From Stereum hirsutum FP-91666 SS1 (Eukaryota > Basidiomycota > Agaricomycetes > Russulales > Stereaceae), in the NCBI RefSeq assembly GCF_000264905.1, contig NW_006763132.1:2330719-2394718 (forward strand): a DNA stretch of 64,000 bases, written 5' to 3'. How positions within the stretch are numbered: position 1 is the first letter of the stretch; every line of letters starts with the position of its first letter. Positions 47,245 to 57,963 of the stretch are shown here, piece by piece. The translations under genes were made by a program, and so were the position numbers. The notes under the pieces were generated by a model, which saw only the letters and a program-made list of their open reading frames with translations, did not search any database and was not told the origin of the DNA.

Positions 47245-49898
47245 ATGATGAACTCTGCAACCACAACGATGGCGAGCACATCCTCGAAGATCAACGGAAA
47301 CGGCGTACACTCAACGTCTTCGACTGCCATGACGATCAACAACAAGGTGTGTCTGAATCTCCGCGACCATCCCTGCGCCTCTCATTCATGGCATGCCTCT
47401 TCATCACTTCTAGCGCAAACTACAGGATGCCATCCAAAGTCTCGACGATGCTGTAAATCCACGCGCAGATACTGATCGTTTGAACCCCCCCAAACGACAG
47501 CACATGATGCATTCTTTCTACTCCACCCTCGCCAAATACGGCGTCAACAAGGCCAAGCAGCCACAGCCGTCAGTCTCACTTCGTCCTTACATCTCAAGAA
47601 CACCTATATATCACGTTCGCCCGAATTATCTAGATCTTTCTCCAATGGAGACTACCCCGTCGTCGACCCCGCCATGGCACCCCAACTGGCCAAATTACTC
47701 GCCCGTTCCCGAACCGCACAATCCAACCCCTCTAAACTCCCATACTTATTCTCTTCAACAACCTCAAATTCATCTACCCCTACTATCCTGCCTGCATCCA
47801 ACCCAAATGCGAAATACAGACCGTCGTCAATTACCTCATTCCTCGCCCGTCTGGGAACGTTCAAGCTGTCAACGTATTCGAATAAGCCACAAGTCATCGA
47901 TGCGGTGGCGGCAAGTAAATGTGGGTGGATAAATGAAGGGAAGGATAGGTTAGTTTGTGGAGTCTGTGGAGTCGGCTGGGTTGTGGCAGGTAGGGAAGGA
48001 ATGAACAGGGATGCTGGTATGTCCTTTCGCCCTTGTTGGTAGTGTGGCGTTCGGGTCTGCCAGCGAGGCTAACCTCCTTGATAATGCCGTTGTTGTATAA
48101 CAGCGAATACCCTGGTAGAGAAGCAGAGGATACAGCTGGTAGAAATGCACAAAGAAGGATGTCCGTGGAGGACGAGACAGTGTGATCGTACGTTTTCACT
48201 ATGCCCATTGTGGCCCAATTCATCACCATGGTCTAATACGCATACACTTGTATTCTAGCCGATATCTATCGTATCCCAGTGTCTTCGCCGGCCGCCATGG
48301 CAAGAGACATCAAACTCAAAGCCATCGCCCTCGACGCCGTTCTGCACGGTGTCGAAGTCAAACATCCTCTTGTCCGTCTTTCCTCCTTCCACTTCCCCAA
48401 GGTCAACCCGTACCAATTCGATACTGAACATATATCTGCTTTCTGGTAGACAACAAATCAAGTTAAAGCCTTCAAGAAGACGCTTTCTTCTGTACAACTT
48501 TCACAGTTACCCCCAGCTTTCGCGTCCGGTCCTGACGCTCACACGCATGATGACTCTACTGCTTCACAACCACAATCAACACAGTCATCACACCCACCGA
48601 ACGACCCCTCCCTCTCAGCCCTTGTCACCGCCCTCTTCGGCTGGTCCCTCGCTCCTCCCCCACCTCCCACACCCCCAAGCCATTCCCGGACAACCTCCTT
48701 CTCCCGTGCCCCATCCCTCCCTGCCTCTCGCTCCCGTGCCTCCTCCGTCTCCCGCTCCATCCCCTCCACACCCACACCCGTGCGCAAACCCTATGTCTCC
48801 CTCTTCAGAACTCCCAAAAACGGGAACGGGACCAAGAACGCGGACGGCTCTTCGTCCCCCGAACCTGATGCCAATGGGTCACAGCCCTCTTCGCCAGGAT
48901 TCGTCCCTCCACCGAGCCCTACGCCCTCAGTTCCATCCCTTTCGAGAGTCAACTCAAGACTATCGCTGTCGACTCCCAGGAGGGCCGAGAGTCCTGCGCG
49001 CTCGGTTTTCGGTTCCAATTCGAGGGATAGGGATAGTTCGTCCTCGTCCTCGTCACCCTTGTTGCAATGTACGTTATGTCATCGACGGATCGGGCTCTGG
49101 GCTATCGGGTCCTCCGGGAGGATAGAAGGAAACAGTCGCGCGTCCACGCCTAGTCCGTCGTTCGCGTCAGTGTCGACATCAGCACCACCGGGCATCACGA
49201 TGCCCTCCACGCCCGGACCTTCCTCAGGCTCAATGGGGCCCCCGATGTCGACAGCGGCGGGGACGATGGGACCGAGACAACTTGATCTATTGAAGGAGCA
49301 TAGGCCGTATTGTCCTTATGTTGTGAAATCGACCGTCGTTCCTTCGTTGCCGCTGCCCGTTCCTCCCCAGACCACTACTACTGCTACGCAAAATGGGGAC
49401 AAAGACAAAGTGGGAGAGGGAGAGGGACGTTCGAACTCTACGGGTGCGGCGGGGACGGCGGCAGGGGCGGTGGAGGGGTGGAAGGCGGTGTTGATGATTG
49501 TGTTGAGGTATAGGATGGAGGCGAGGAGGAGGGAGGGGCTGATTAGGGCTGTGGACAGGAAGATGGGTGTTCATGGTGTTGACGGTGTCAACGGCAACGG
49601 CAATGTTGCCGGGGCTAACGGGGCCCAGGACACGTCAGTGAATGGGGAGGAGAGGACGGGTGGACCACTGGATGTTGATGTTGACGAGATGGAAGAGAGT
49701 ATGGAGGATGATCCGGTAGAGGCTATGATGAGAGGTGTGAAGTCGAAAGGGGTGAGTCTTTCGAATTCGGTCTGCCCTCTGCCTTAATTCTTTCCGAGTC
49801 GCCTCTTCGATAGTCGATCAATGGTACTAAATTCTCCGTGATTTATCGGTTTACAGGGCAAGGACTTGCTCAAATACGTGAAGGGCCTGCTGGGATGA
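47245..49898 (+). CDS. rsm1: C3HC zinc-finger protein (NIPA/Rsm1 family)
   Basis: Nuclear zinc-finger protein; relatives are fission-yeast Rsm1 (mRNA export) and animal NIPA. Seven exons close at 722 aa: 47245-47346, 47426-47568, 47634-48016, 48104-48187, 48259-48371, 48450-49751, 49857-49898. The C3HC core runs SFLARLGTFKLSTYSNKP, CGWINEGKDRLVCGVC, HKEGCPWRTRQCDPDIY and PAAMARDIKLKAIALD. A long Ser/Pro-rich linker follows, then a second Cys/His part (LQCTLCHRRIGLWA, LKEHRPYCPYV) and the helix AVLMIVLRYRMEARRRE. Two introns use weak donors (GTCAGT, GTCCGT). The second removes an in-frame TAG at 48447-48449. Identity is firm; the role here is inferred. Confidence 0.88.
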
Positions 49899-51372
49899 GA
49901 GACAAGCATCGTTTCGACCCATTTTTCCTCCCCTCATTTCTTGTGCTTTGGTATCTATCGGCAGGCAGCGTCAAATCCTCATCATCATTCGCTCTCACTG
50001 AAAGTTCCACCATTGTTCCCCCATCCCCATCTACTGCCATCAATTCGATACCTCACTATCATCCATTTCTTGCTCCGCTCATCTTTGCTGTATAATATAC
50101 TCAGAAGTCACCCTTGACCTTTCCGGGATAGAACTCCAACGAAGGTGCCTACATCGATTCGATCACTTTCGGCTCCCTATGTACGACGCAGAGAACGCCG
50201 GCGACGAACGCTTTGAACGTACCAGTCTCGACATGCCTGTATACATACTAGTACTCTAGAACCGGCCAAGAGCAAACCGTCCGTCAACGCATCTGAGCCA
50301 TATTGCATCCATCATACTCATCGAAACCGTGACGAGAAGAAAGACCTAAGTTACATATACTATGTTAGTAAGTTAGCTCACGACACCAAAGAAAAAAATC
50401 TCTCGCAGCAGCAGCCAGGAAGATCTCGTCCGATCCGGTCTGGGTCTAACTGTAAGTACTCTATGTAATTTACTTACTCTACGACGCCGGACTCGTTCCT
50501 CGTTGAAGGCTTGTTGTCAATGTCAACTGTGAGCTTCAAGTTGTCAATCCATGACCATCCAACGACGATTTGAGTCGGATCTCTGTCGGGTTTGGGATAC
50601 TTAAATTAGATCTGGGGGGTTTGAAGTACTGTAAGTACATGGTGCGCACTGCGCTAAACGAACATGGGGTCAGGGTGCGGATATCGAAGTGGGTTTCCCC
50701 AGGAGTCAGGACGTCTCGCATCTTTCTTCGTTCGATGATGAGTTACTTGTTAAGTTACTTATGGGTGGCGAAGCTTTGTGCTTTGTGGCTCACAGGAGTT
50801 CTCCGATCTCGGCCCGGTGTTGTGCCGGCCGTCAAGCCTTCCCGTGTCACGCCGGTCAAATCGAACTTACTCTGTGTCCTCTTGACTTTGATACCCACCC
50901 GAACCCACATACTCATAGATCGACGACTCTATAACCATTCCAAGACGGCAACAACAAAAATGGTGATATATTGATAAGCGCGTCCGCTCTCTTCGTTCCT
51001 TGCTTCTTCCTTCAAGTTGGACTAAGTTCTAAGTATGCCAGTACTCATCGACATCGACATCATCTCAAACGACCCCCTTTCGCTCACTCGTCTCACGTCT
51101 CTCGACCTCTCGTGTCTCTCTGGTGTACAGTCGCCCTGTCGTTTTTAGACCTGTCTGTAGGAAGGTAGGTAGGTAGGAAGGTAGGAAGGTAGGTCGAATC
51201 GAAAGCAACAACAGCTCGACTAGCCTACTTATTATGCTTCCTTCGACACTTACATGCTGGCAGCTGATAATGATAATGATACTCGTGCTAGATCGCCCTC
51301 TGCTTGGATACAGTATAAGTATCTTTCCACGCTTTGATCGCTCTCTAGACTCGGAGTTGGAGTGGACTGGTT

Positions 51373-51480
51373 TCAAACTATCAAACTATCAATGCATGCT
51401 CTGAGGACTAGAACTTGAACTCGCATCCACCCTTCTGATTCTCGATGGAAGTGCTAACCCACTCAGCCAAGTCTTTGAGG
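51373..51480 (-). other. tRNA-derived element, SINE-like
   Basis: On the reverse strand CTTGGCTGAGTGGGTTAGC matches a Ser/Leu-type A box and GAGTTCAAGTTCTAG a degenerate B box about 45 nt later. The acceptor arms pair poorly. Directly downstream is a short tandem tail of TTGATAG units (51373-51392 on the + strand), as at the 3' end of tRNA-derived SINEs. Confidence 0.5.
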
Positions 51481-52532
51481 CATAACATAGCATGCGTACT
51501 AGCTGCAACGCATGCTGGCTGTGATCTGTCATCGTCTGATTGGAGGGAGCATTGGCAGTGGTGTGGGTATGAAACGGTGCGTCTACTTTTCTTCCTTCTT
51601 CTGTGCTCCGAATATAAGTTACAGCCACAGACGAGTATCAAGTGAGTGTCCACGTAGCAAAGATGGGACTCTCCACCCAAACACAAGCACAAGCGCCATG
51701 CATGTATCGTTTCATGTATGTCTCGAGTCTTACCAACTGGTACGACGAGACTTCAGGCCTTCAGGATGATACTTACCATGTAGGATTCACTGTCGGAAGG
51801 TCTGAGTCGAAACCAATTCATCTTCAAACTTGCAGCCCACTGGCAGTCGCGTGAACCGGTATCTTTTCCTCAACATCCCACGCAGTGCTGAGCGCTGAGC
51901 GCTGAGTGGCATCCCCCGCTCTCCCCCCGCCGCACCTCTCCTATCACCCATCACCGTTCCTGCCCAGATCCATCACCTTTATCTGTCGTCTGTTGTTTGT
52001 TCTCAACCGGCAAACTTAAGGCCACCTTTTCCCCCAGAAGGCCTCATGTTTTGTTTTGTTTTCTTCCTGCCCAGTACTTTTTTTCGTATTTTCGGCGTTT
52101 GATTCCCGGTAGTCGTACGCGTGTATGAGTGGTAAGTAAGCTTGGCCGGGCGTGTTGCTCGGTGTTGAAACAGTGTTTGAGTATATTTAATGGCTGGACA
52201 CTGAGACCTGAGGACTAATTAATTAAAGGAGACGGGGGAGCCGAGATACGTGGAGGACGTGGTAGAACTGAGCCAGCCTAAGATCGAAAGGACGTCCTGC
52301 AAGCGTCCGAGAAGGTGAGGGTGCGAGGATAAAGATAGGATGATGAAACTGCGGGTTGGACTGCGTCGGGGATGTTCTAGCTGGATATGTTGTGCCGAGC
52401 TGAGCGTCAGTGAAATGTGAAAAAGAGAAAAAGATGACGGTGAACGGCGTTGGGTGGCCGAGAAAGTCGTTATCAGTGAGTCGTCGAGCGTCTGTTAGCT
52501 CTGATCGTCACCTCCACCAGCAACGGCCTCGC

Positions 52533-52602
52533 CTCGCCAACGCATACACACTCCTTAGCCTTGAACCCTCGCCAACGCATACACACTCCTTAGCCTTGAA
52601 CC
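52533..52602. repeat. Perfect 35-bp tandem duplication
   Basis: Two adjacent identical 35-bp units (52533-52567, 52568-52602), each beginning CTCGCCAACGCATACACAC, in the leader of the gene at 52687. Confidence 0.85.
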
Positions 52603-52686
52603 CAAAGTCAATCACTACCCAACTCTCTCTAGCCCTTCCTTCCCCTTTCCCCGTCCCCTTGAAAGAAAAAGTTCAAATACCTTCCT

Positions 52687-55470
52687 ATGTCCTCCAACAT
52701 CACCCCACCGCGCCGTCCAATCCCTCCGCCCCGCAGACACAGCGGCAACGGCAACGGCATCCTCACCCCCTCCGAGGCCGCCAACCTGCGCGCTCGACCC
52801 TTCCGCTCCTCGCCCCTCGCCGGCCCCGCACTCTCGCTCGCCTCACCCTCACCTCCCGAGCCCCCGAGCAAAGATAATGGAAAGGGGAAGGGGAAGGGAA
52901 AGAGCAGTAGCGTCCCGCTGCCTGGTGCTGGTCAGTCGTTACAGGTCCCGAACCCGATATTGAATGTGGCGTCGACGCCGAATCTGAGAGCGGCCGCGGG
53001 CAGGACGCAGAGTTTCACGACTACGACTATGAGCAGTGGCCTTAATGGTAGTGGACTAGCAAGAGACGATGGAGGCGGGAGTGGTAGTTCGACGGTAGGC
53101 AGGAAACGACCGGTAACGTTCATTATTGGCGGAGGAGGCTCGTTGGCTCGGCTCGCGCAGGACGAGATGGATGGCCAGGGGGGTCACGCTGGACATTCGA
53201 ACTCGGCAACGGAGGACTCATCATCCTCTTCGTTCTCACACTCTCATTCACAGCATTCTTCCTCTTCCCATTCCCATTCCCATGCCTCACACTCGTATTA
53301 TTCGCATTCCGGCTCGTCGGGCTCGCATCATACGACTTATACGTCTGTTAGCTCTATTGACGAGAACGAGGTCGACGATGGCACTGGCACTAGCGCTGCT
53401 TTTCCATCCACTCTCACTGTCTCTCCCATCGAGGATGATGGGAAGAGCAGTAATAATACCAAGAAATTCGCTTTCCGCCTCTCGAAACGTCTCTCCCTCC
53501 CCCGCCCCTCCTCTTCCACATCCACATCCACGATCCCACAAATCGTAGAACCGCCCATCCAACTCCCGCCTCTGTCTCCCAGTACTGGCCGGCCTGTCTC
53601 TACCCTTCTGTCGACGAAATCCACGCCTTTGCACTCACCGCGTCTGCGAGTCTCTTCCGCCGTTTCTGCCCCTGCCTCATCGTCTCTTTCCCCCCCGTCC
53701 ACATCATCACTTCGCCCAACGAATCCCAACGCCAATCCCAACACAGCCCATCGCTCCTCCTACATCCCCCCCACAAACACAAACTCAAACTCAAACACAA
53801 ACACAACCACAACCGCAACCTCCCCAGAAGACAACTGGCTCTCCGCGACCTCCTCACCCCGCTTCTCCCGCCTCGGACTCGGACTCGGATCGGGGGTGGT
53901 CATGCCTGTGTCTGCGAAGGAGTATGCGAGGAGTGTGAAGAGTGGGAAGAGTGGGAAGAGTACTAGTGTTAGGAGCGGGCAGAGTGGGCAGAGTGGGAAG
54001 GAGAATGGGAGTGGGAAGGAGAAGGAGAATGGGAGTGTGAGCGGGGGTGGAAGTTCGAGGCCTGAGTCGCTGAGATCTGCGAGGTCGGGAAGGTCGTTTG
54101 GAGGTGCGAGTGCGGGGACGAGTGTGGGTGGGCGGACGAGGAAGGATAGCGTGCCTCCGCTTCCTGTTCATGTCAATGCTGCCGCGTCGAAGGAAGGGAG
54201 GAAGGAAGGGAGGAAGGAAGGGAGGAGAGAGGCGGAACGGGCGAGTGCGTTGAGGGCGCTTTCGGGTGGTTCTTCTTCCTCTCCATCTGCTTCCCCTTTT
54301 CCATCCTCTTCATCGCCATCTTCACCTTCCTCCTCCAATACCAACGCCAACCTCGCATCATCAACACTCCAAGTCCCCATCCCCTCCCACTCCCACTCCC
54401 TATCAGCTTCAGCGTCAAGACCAAGCTCGATAATGAGCACCGACTCGGCCTATTCGTTCTCTGCGCTTGGTCCGCATGGAGATGGGGGGAGCTTGAGCAG
54501 TATGAGCAGGACGCCGAGTCGGGTTTCGGAGGTTGGATCTGTGTCGGTGTCGGGAGCAGGTGGAATGGGGCCGGTAGGAGCAGGAGGGGCGGGGACAAGG
54601 GCAGGAACGGGGGAAGGAGGTGGGGGGACAGGGACGGCAGCAGGAGGAGGAGCAGGCGTAGACTGGCGCAAACTAGCCGAAGAAGAATTACGTGCGCTCA
54701 GTCATGCAGGCTCTAGCGCACACTCTCACTCTCACCCTCACTCTCACTCTCAATCGCACTCGCACGACCCATTGGATGTGGACGCGGACGAGTATGGATA
54801 CACGATGTCGACGATCTCTGCGTCTGCGTCGAGGAGTACGTTCGTCAGTGGGAATGGGAGCGCGAGTACGGTTACGACGGCTGAGACGGGGATGGGGATG
54901 GGGGGTGGAGTTTCGGAGGTCGAGGTGGAGTTGCGGGATGGTGGGGGTGGGGGTGGGGGTGGGGGTGGGGAGCGGGATGTGGGTAAGGAGCGGGAACGCG
55001 AAGGGGAGAGGGAAGCAGAAGATACGGAGACGAATAGCGGGGAGGGCACGGTGGGCGTACATGGTAATAGCACTAGCAATGCACCTGGCGTTGGGGTCGG
55101 GAGGAGACTTACGTTTGGTGTGAGACAGCAGGAGGGATGGAGGGGGAATGGGAATGGGGGGTTTATGGTTCGGAGGGTTGGAGCCGGGGCTGGTGTGGGT
55201 GTTGCAGGTGGAGGCGAGAGAGGTGGAGATGGAGGCGGGAGAGAGGAGGGAGGGAAAGAGAAGGAGAGGCAGGGCGTCGAGGTGCTTTCGGTTTCGGTTT
55301 CTGTGAAGGGTCCGGGTGTGGGGGTGGGGGTGAAGAGAGAAGGAACGGTGAAGAAGATGTGGAAGAAGGTTGTTAGTTCGTTTGGGGGTGGAGGTCCAGG
55401 AATCCCAGGAGGGAGGAAGAAAGGTAGTGGGAATGGGGTGGAGGTGGTGCCCGTGCCTGTGCGGGTATAG
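52687..55470 (+). CDS. Large intrinsically disordered protein, 927 aa, single exon
   Basis: Not recognised. One uninterrupted frame from MSSNITPPRRPIPPPRRH to a C-terminus rich in Gly and basic residues. It is almost wholly low complexity: Ser/Pro-rich N-terminus, a His/Ser block (FSHSHSQHSSSSHSHSHASH), Asn/Thr repeats, KEGRKEGRKEGR repeats (about 54190-54230), an SHSHPHSHSQSHSHD block and an uninterrupted Gly run (about 54937-54968). The short segments MSTDSAYSFSALGP and KKMWKKVVSSFGGG are the most ordered-looking. Lack of introns is odd next to its intron-rich neighbours, but the codon use and the length of the frame argue for a real gene. Role unknown. Confidence 0.72.
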   Translation: MSSNITPPRRPIPPPRRHSGNGNGILTPSEAANLRARPFRSSPLAGPALSLASPSPPEPPSKDNGKGKGKGKSSSVPLPGAGQSLQVPNPILNVASTPNLRAAAGRTQSFTTTTMSSGLNGSGLARDDGGGSGSSTVGRKRPVTFIIGGGGSLARLAQDEMDGQGGHAGHSNSATEDSSSSSFSHSHSQHSSSSHSHSHASHSYYSHSGSSGSHHTTYTSVSSIDENEVDDGTGTSAAFPSTLTVSPIEDDGKSSNNTKKFAFRLSKRLSLPRPSSSTSTSTIPQIVEPPIQLPPLSPSTGRPVSTLLSTKSTPLHSPRLRVSSAVSAPASSSLSPPSTSSLRPTNPNANPNTAHRSSYIPPTNTNSNSNTNTTTTATSPEDNWLSATSSPRFSRLGLGLGSGVVMPVSAKEYARSVKSGKSGKSTSVRSGQSGQSGKENGSGKEKENGSVSGGGSSRPESLRSARSGRSFGGASAGTSVGGRTRKDSVPPLPVHVNAAASKEGRKEGRKEGRREAERASALRALSGGSSSSPSASPFPSSSSPSSPSSSNTNANLASSTLQVPIPSHSHSLSASASRPSSIMSTDSAYSFSALGPHGDGGSLSSMSRTPSRVSEVGSVSVSGAGGMGPVGAGGAGTRAGTGEGGGGTGTAAGGGAGVDWRKLAEEELRALSHAGSSAHSHSHPHSHSQSHSHDPLDVDADEYGYTMSTISASASRSTFVSGNGSASTVTTAETGMGMGGGVSEVEVELRDGGGGGGGGGGERDVGKEREREGEREAEDTETNSGEGTVGVHGNSTSNAPGVGVGRRLTFGVRQQEGWRGNGNGGFMVRRVGAGAGVGVAGGGERGGDGGGREEGGKEKERQGVEVLSVSVSVKGPGVGVGVKREGTVKKMWKKVVSSFGGGGPGIPGGRKKGSGNGVEVVPVPVRV

Positions 55471-56461
55471 GTGTGATTGAGCTTGAGTGAGCACGGTATA
55501 TGCGCTCATTCTGGTGTAGAGAGGCTAGGGTGAGTGTACCGTGCTGCCAGGTTACGTTCGTTTATTTATTAGTCCTCTCAGTGTCGGTATTAGTAGAATC
55601 CACGGTTAGAAGTCTCATTCCATTCCATTCCGTCGATCTTGTTGTTTGTGTTTCGTTGTTCGTGTCTCGTCTCTGTCTCCGTTCTCTTCTCTGTTTAGTT
55701 TTGTTGGTCAGAACACTTCTCATCTCAACGCACAACTCCTCATCCCGCCATACCATTACTTTACCCATGTACACTTTAACACTTTTACCCTCCTCCTTCC
55801 CGGTTCTGTTCATACCTTTCCTTTCCGTTCTTGAACCTTACCCTCGATTCGGTTGCACCTCTTTATACCTTTCCGTTTCCCCTTCCGTATTCGTACTCGT
55901 ACTCTTTCTTGCCGTAGACATTGACATCGACACTGATATCCCAGCTGAGGTTCGGAGTCCGAGTCGTTTGAATTGTAGTACCCATTGACAATACCATACC
56001 CTATTAGGTTGAAGTCTAAGTTTAGGTTTAGGTTTAGGTTCTCAGTGTCTCGTGTCTCGTGAGTTTGAGATGTAACGACGGCTGCTAGTGTTTCGAACGA
56101 TGACTTGTACTGTCCAGAGTATCTGTCTGATTGACCACAACCCACACATTCCGTTACTGTTACTGAGTATTTCTTTCACGGCTGATCATGAATATACCGA
56201 AACAAGGAACGGGCCGCTTTCGGATTCGTTCGCGACATGAGCCAGCCGTCCTTCATTCATTCATTCGTTTGTTCTTCTGGGCACTATCCTTTCTGCCATA
56301 GTACATGCTGTACTTATTGTACATGTGTCCTCCACTGTGACGTATGTACGATAGCGCGTCAATCACGTCGAATCGAGCCATAAAGCAAAATGATATGCAA
56401 CATAACATTTTCATATGACGGACTGTAACACGATGAGTGCCACAGAGAGAAGAGAGGAGGT
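55471..56461. other. Spacer after the disordered-protein gene
   Basis: No gene seen. Contains a short TTTAGG tandem array at about 56012-56040. Confidence 0.5.
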
Positions 56462-56965
56462 TCATCGTAGAGTCGACGTTGAGCATGGTAGAGCGCTTCT
56501 TCCCCGGTCTGGGGATTCAGATATATCACGTCCCATGGCAGCCCCTCCGAACAATTGAGTGACCCTCCGACTCGGTTCCGATGGAGCGTGGTATGGAGGT
56601 GAGGGTGGAGGTGTTTGCTGCCTTTGTGGCGGTATAAGCTCAAACGGAGGGGGAGGGGCATCGTAGTCTAAGTCTGCATTTCCCAGTGAAGTGTGGCCCA
56701 CCAAATCAGTGTTGGTCTCGCACTCAATGACAAATGACAAAGGAAAGAACATACCATCAACTTGAATCTGCTCCGAGTCATTAACCAAACCCTGACCAAG
56801 ATGTCCTTCGACCTCAGGTGCAGCATGAGTGCCTGCAGTTACAGTTGGCGCGGGCCCATACTTCTCGAGATGATATTTCGCATTTTCACGGCTCCTTTTG
56901 CGTAATCTGTTGTCCAGTTTATAGCAACGAGAGCAGACACAGAGTATGGTCGTCCGACGAGCCAT
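56462..56965 (-). CDS. Small CxC-type cysteine-motif protein, perhaps a transposon remnant
   Basis: Two exons on the reverse strand (56755-56965 and 56462-56673) close at 140 aa. The N-terminus ILCVCSRCYKLDNRLRKRS has a CxCxxC cluster followed by KYHLEKYG. This layout resembles the short zinc motif that starts many transposon-encoded proteins of mushrooms (Plavaka/KDZ-associated), but the rest (a Pro-rich segment with DAPPPPFELIPP) has no transposase signature. It may be a truncated element protein or a small host gene. Confidence 0.5.
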   Translation of the reverse strand: MARRTTILCVCSRCYKLDNRLRKRSRENAKYHLEKYGPAPTVTAGTHAAPEVEGHLGQGLVNDSEQIQVDGMFFPLSFVIECETNTDLVGHTSLGNADLDYDAPPPPFELIPPQRQQTPPPSPPYHAPSEPSRRVTQLFGGAAMGRDISESPDRGRSALPCSTSTLR

Positions 56966-57963
56966 CGTAGAAGAGCACTGAGAGATGAGAGGCCGTCAAC
57001 GTTGATATTGATGTCGGTATCGTTGGATGGTCAAGGGTGGGGGCGGGGTGGAAGGACGTCGTTAACGTTCAAGATGCGATCGCGAGCATGCACACCTCTC
57101 AAAGGCCAAAGCGTGCACGCACAGGAGTGTGTCAAACAATAAGAAAACACACGAGTACATTCACAAAACAAAAAATCGATGTGTTGGCAGAAAGTACAGA
57201 AGGTGGCCGAACGCGCAGAGTGGCGAATTCTGCGCGCGCTACGACCCGCTACATCTTCTTGGTGTGACCCGCAGTGCTCCATGGTGTCTGGCACAAAATA
57301 TGGTTATCAGTGGGCCCCAGTGCCGGCGATCAAAAACCCAAAGTAGTCGAGACAAAGAGATCGGCTCAAGTTATGACCCATGACTCGAAGCGAAGCCAGT
57401 CCGACAAAATCTTTACTTGATTGTCCGCCATAAGAGAATATCGGTTAGACAGCCCAGGTTTGATGGGTACGACAAGTTATGTCTACAGTGTCTATGATAC
57501 ATAGAGGGACTGTCAACATTCACGAGAATAAACTGGTCGACAGGATAATAATGACGCCCCGGGCGTGGTAAGTTACCAGCTGAAGAACAAAGCGACGCAG
57601 CACACGATCGTCAAAATCGTCTAAAACAAAATTCAAATTATGTTGGCCCGCCACACACGTGCTACTAAAACCTTCCGAACCAGCACCGAAAAGGGAAACA
57701 AACCGCTTTGATCGCCAGATAAGGTAAGGACCTACAAGGCACGCGCGGGCGTTGGCACCGATAGCAGGTTTCACAAAGCAATGGAAATTGATTACCATTA
57801 GCCGAGAGTTAGGGTTCGGACACAACAATGGGGGGCTCGGGGGCATATGCATAAAAGGCTGGCTGGCCAAGACGCGGACGGGGGTGACCTCTCCCTCTAG
57901 TTCACCTGCGACCGTCACTTCCTCTCCACATCATCTATCTTGAGCTTCCCTCTACGAGACAGA
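56966..57963. other. Spacer before the next + strand gene
   Basis: No gene recognised. A CATAAAAG TATA-like box lies near 57850, about 110 bp before the next ATG. Confidence 0.45.

Larger units (their letters stand above)
49899..52686. other. Long spacer with a tRNA-like element
   Basis: 2.8 kb with no recognisable gene. Holds a tRNA-like element (51401-51480) and, at the 3' end, a 35-bp tandem duplication. Confidence 0.5.

Noticed and set aside
48430..48460. In-frame TAG in the C3HC zinc-finger gene
   Set aside because: A 78-nt GT-AG intron (48372-48449) with donor GTCCGT removes it and joins KHPL to TTNQVKAFKKTL in phase, so the gene is read as intact.
51401..51480. Functional tRNA-Ser/Leu
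   Set aside because: The acceptor arms pair at only about four of seven positions and the B box is degenerate.
56012..56040. TTTAGG tandem array, telomere-like
   Set aside because: Only about three units and not the TTAGGG of most fungi; too short to argue for an internal telomere.
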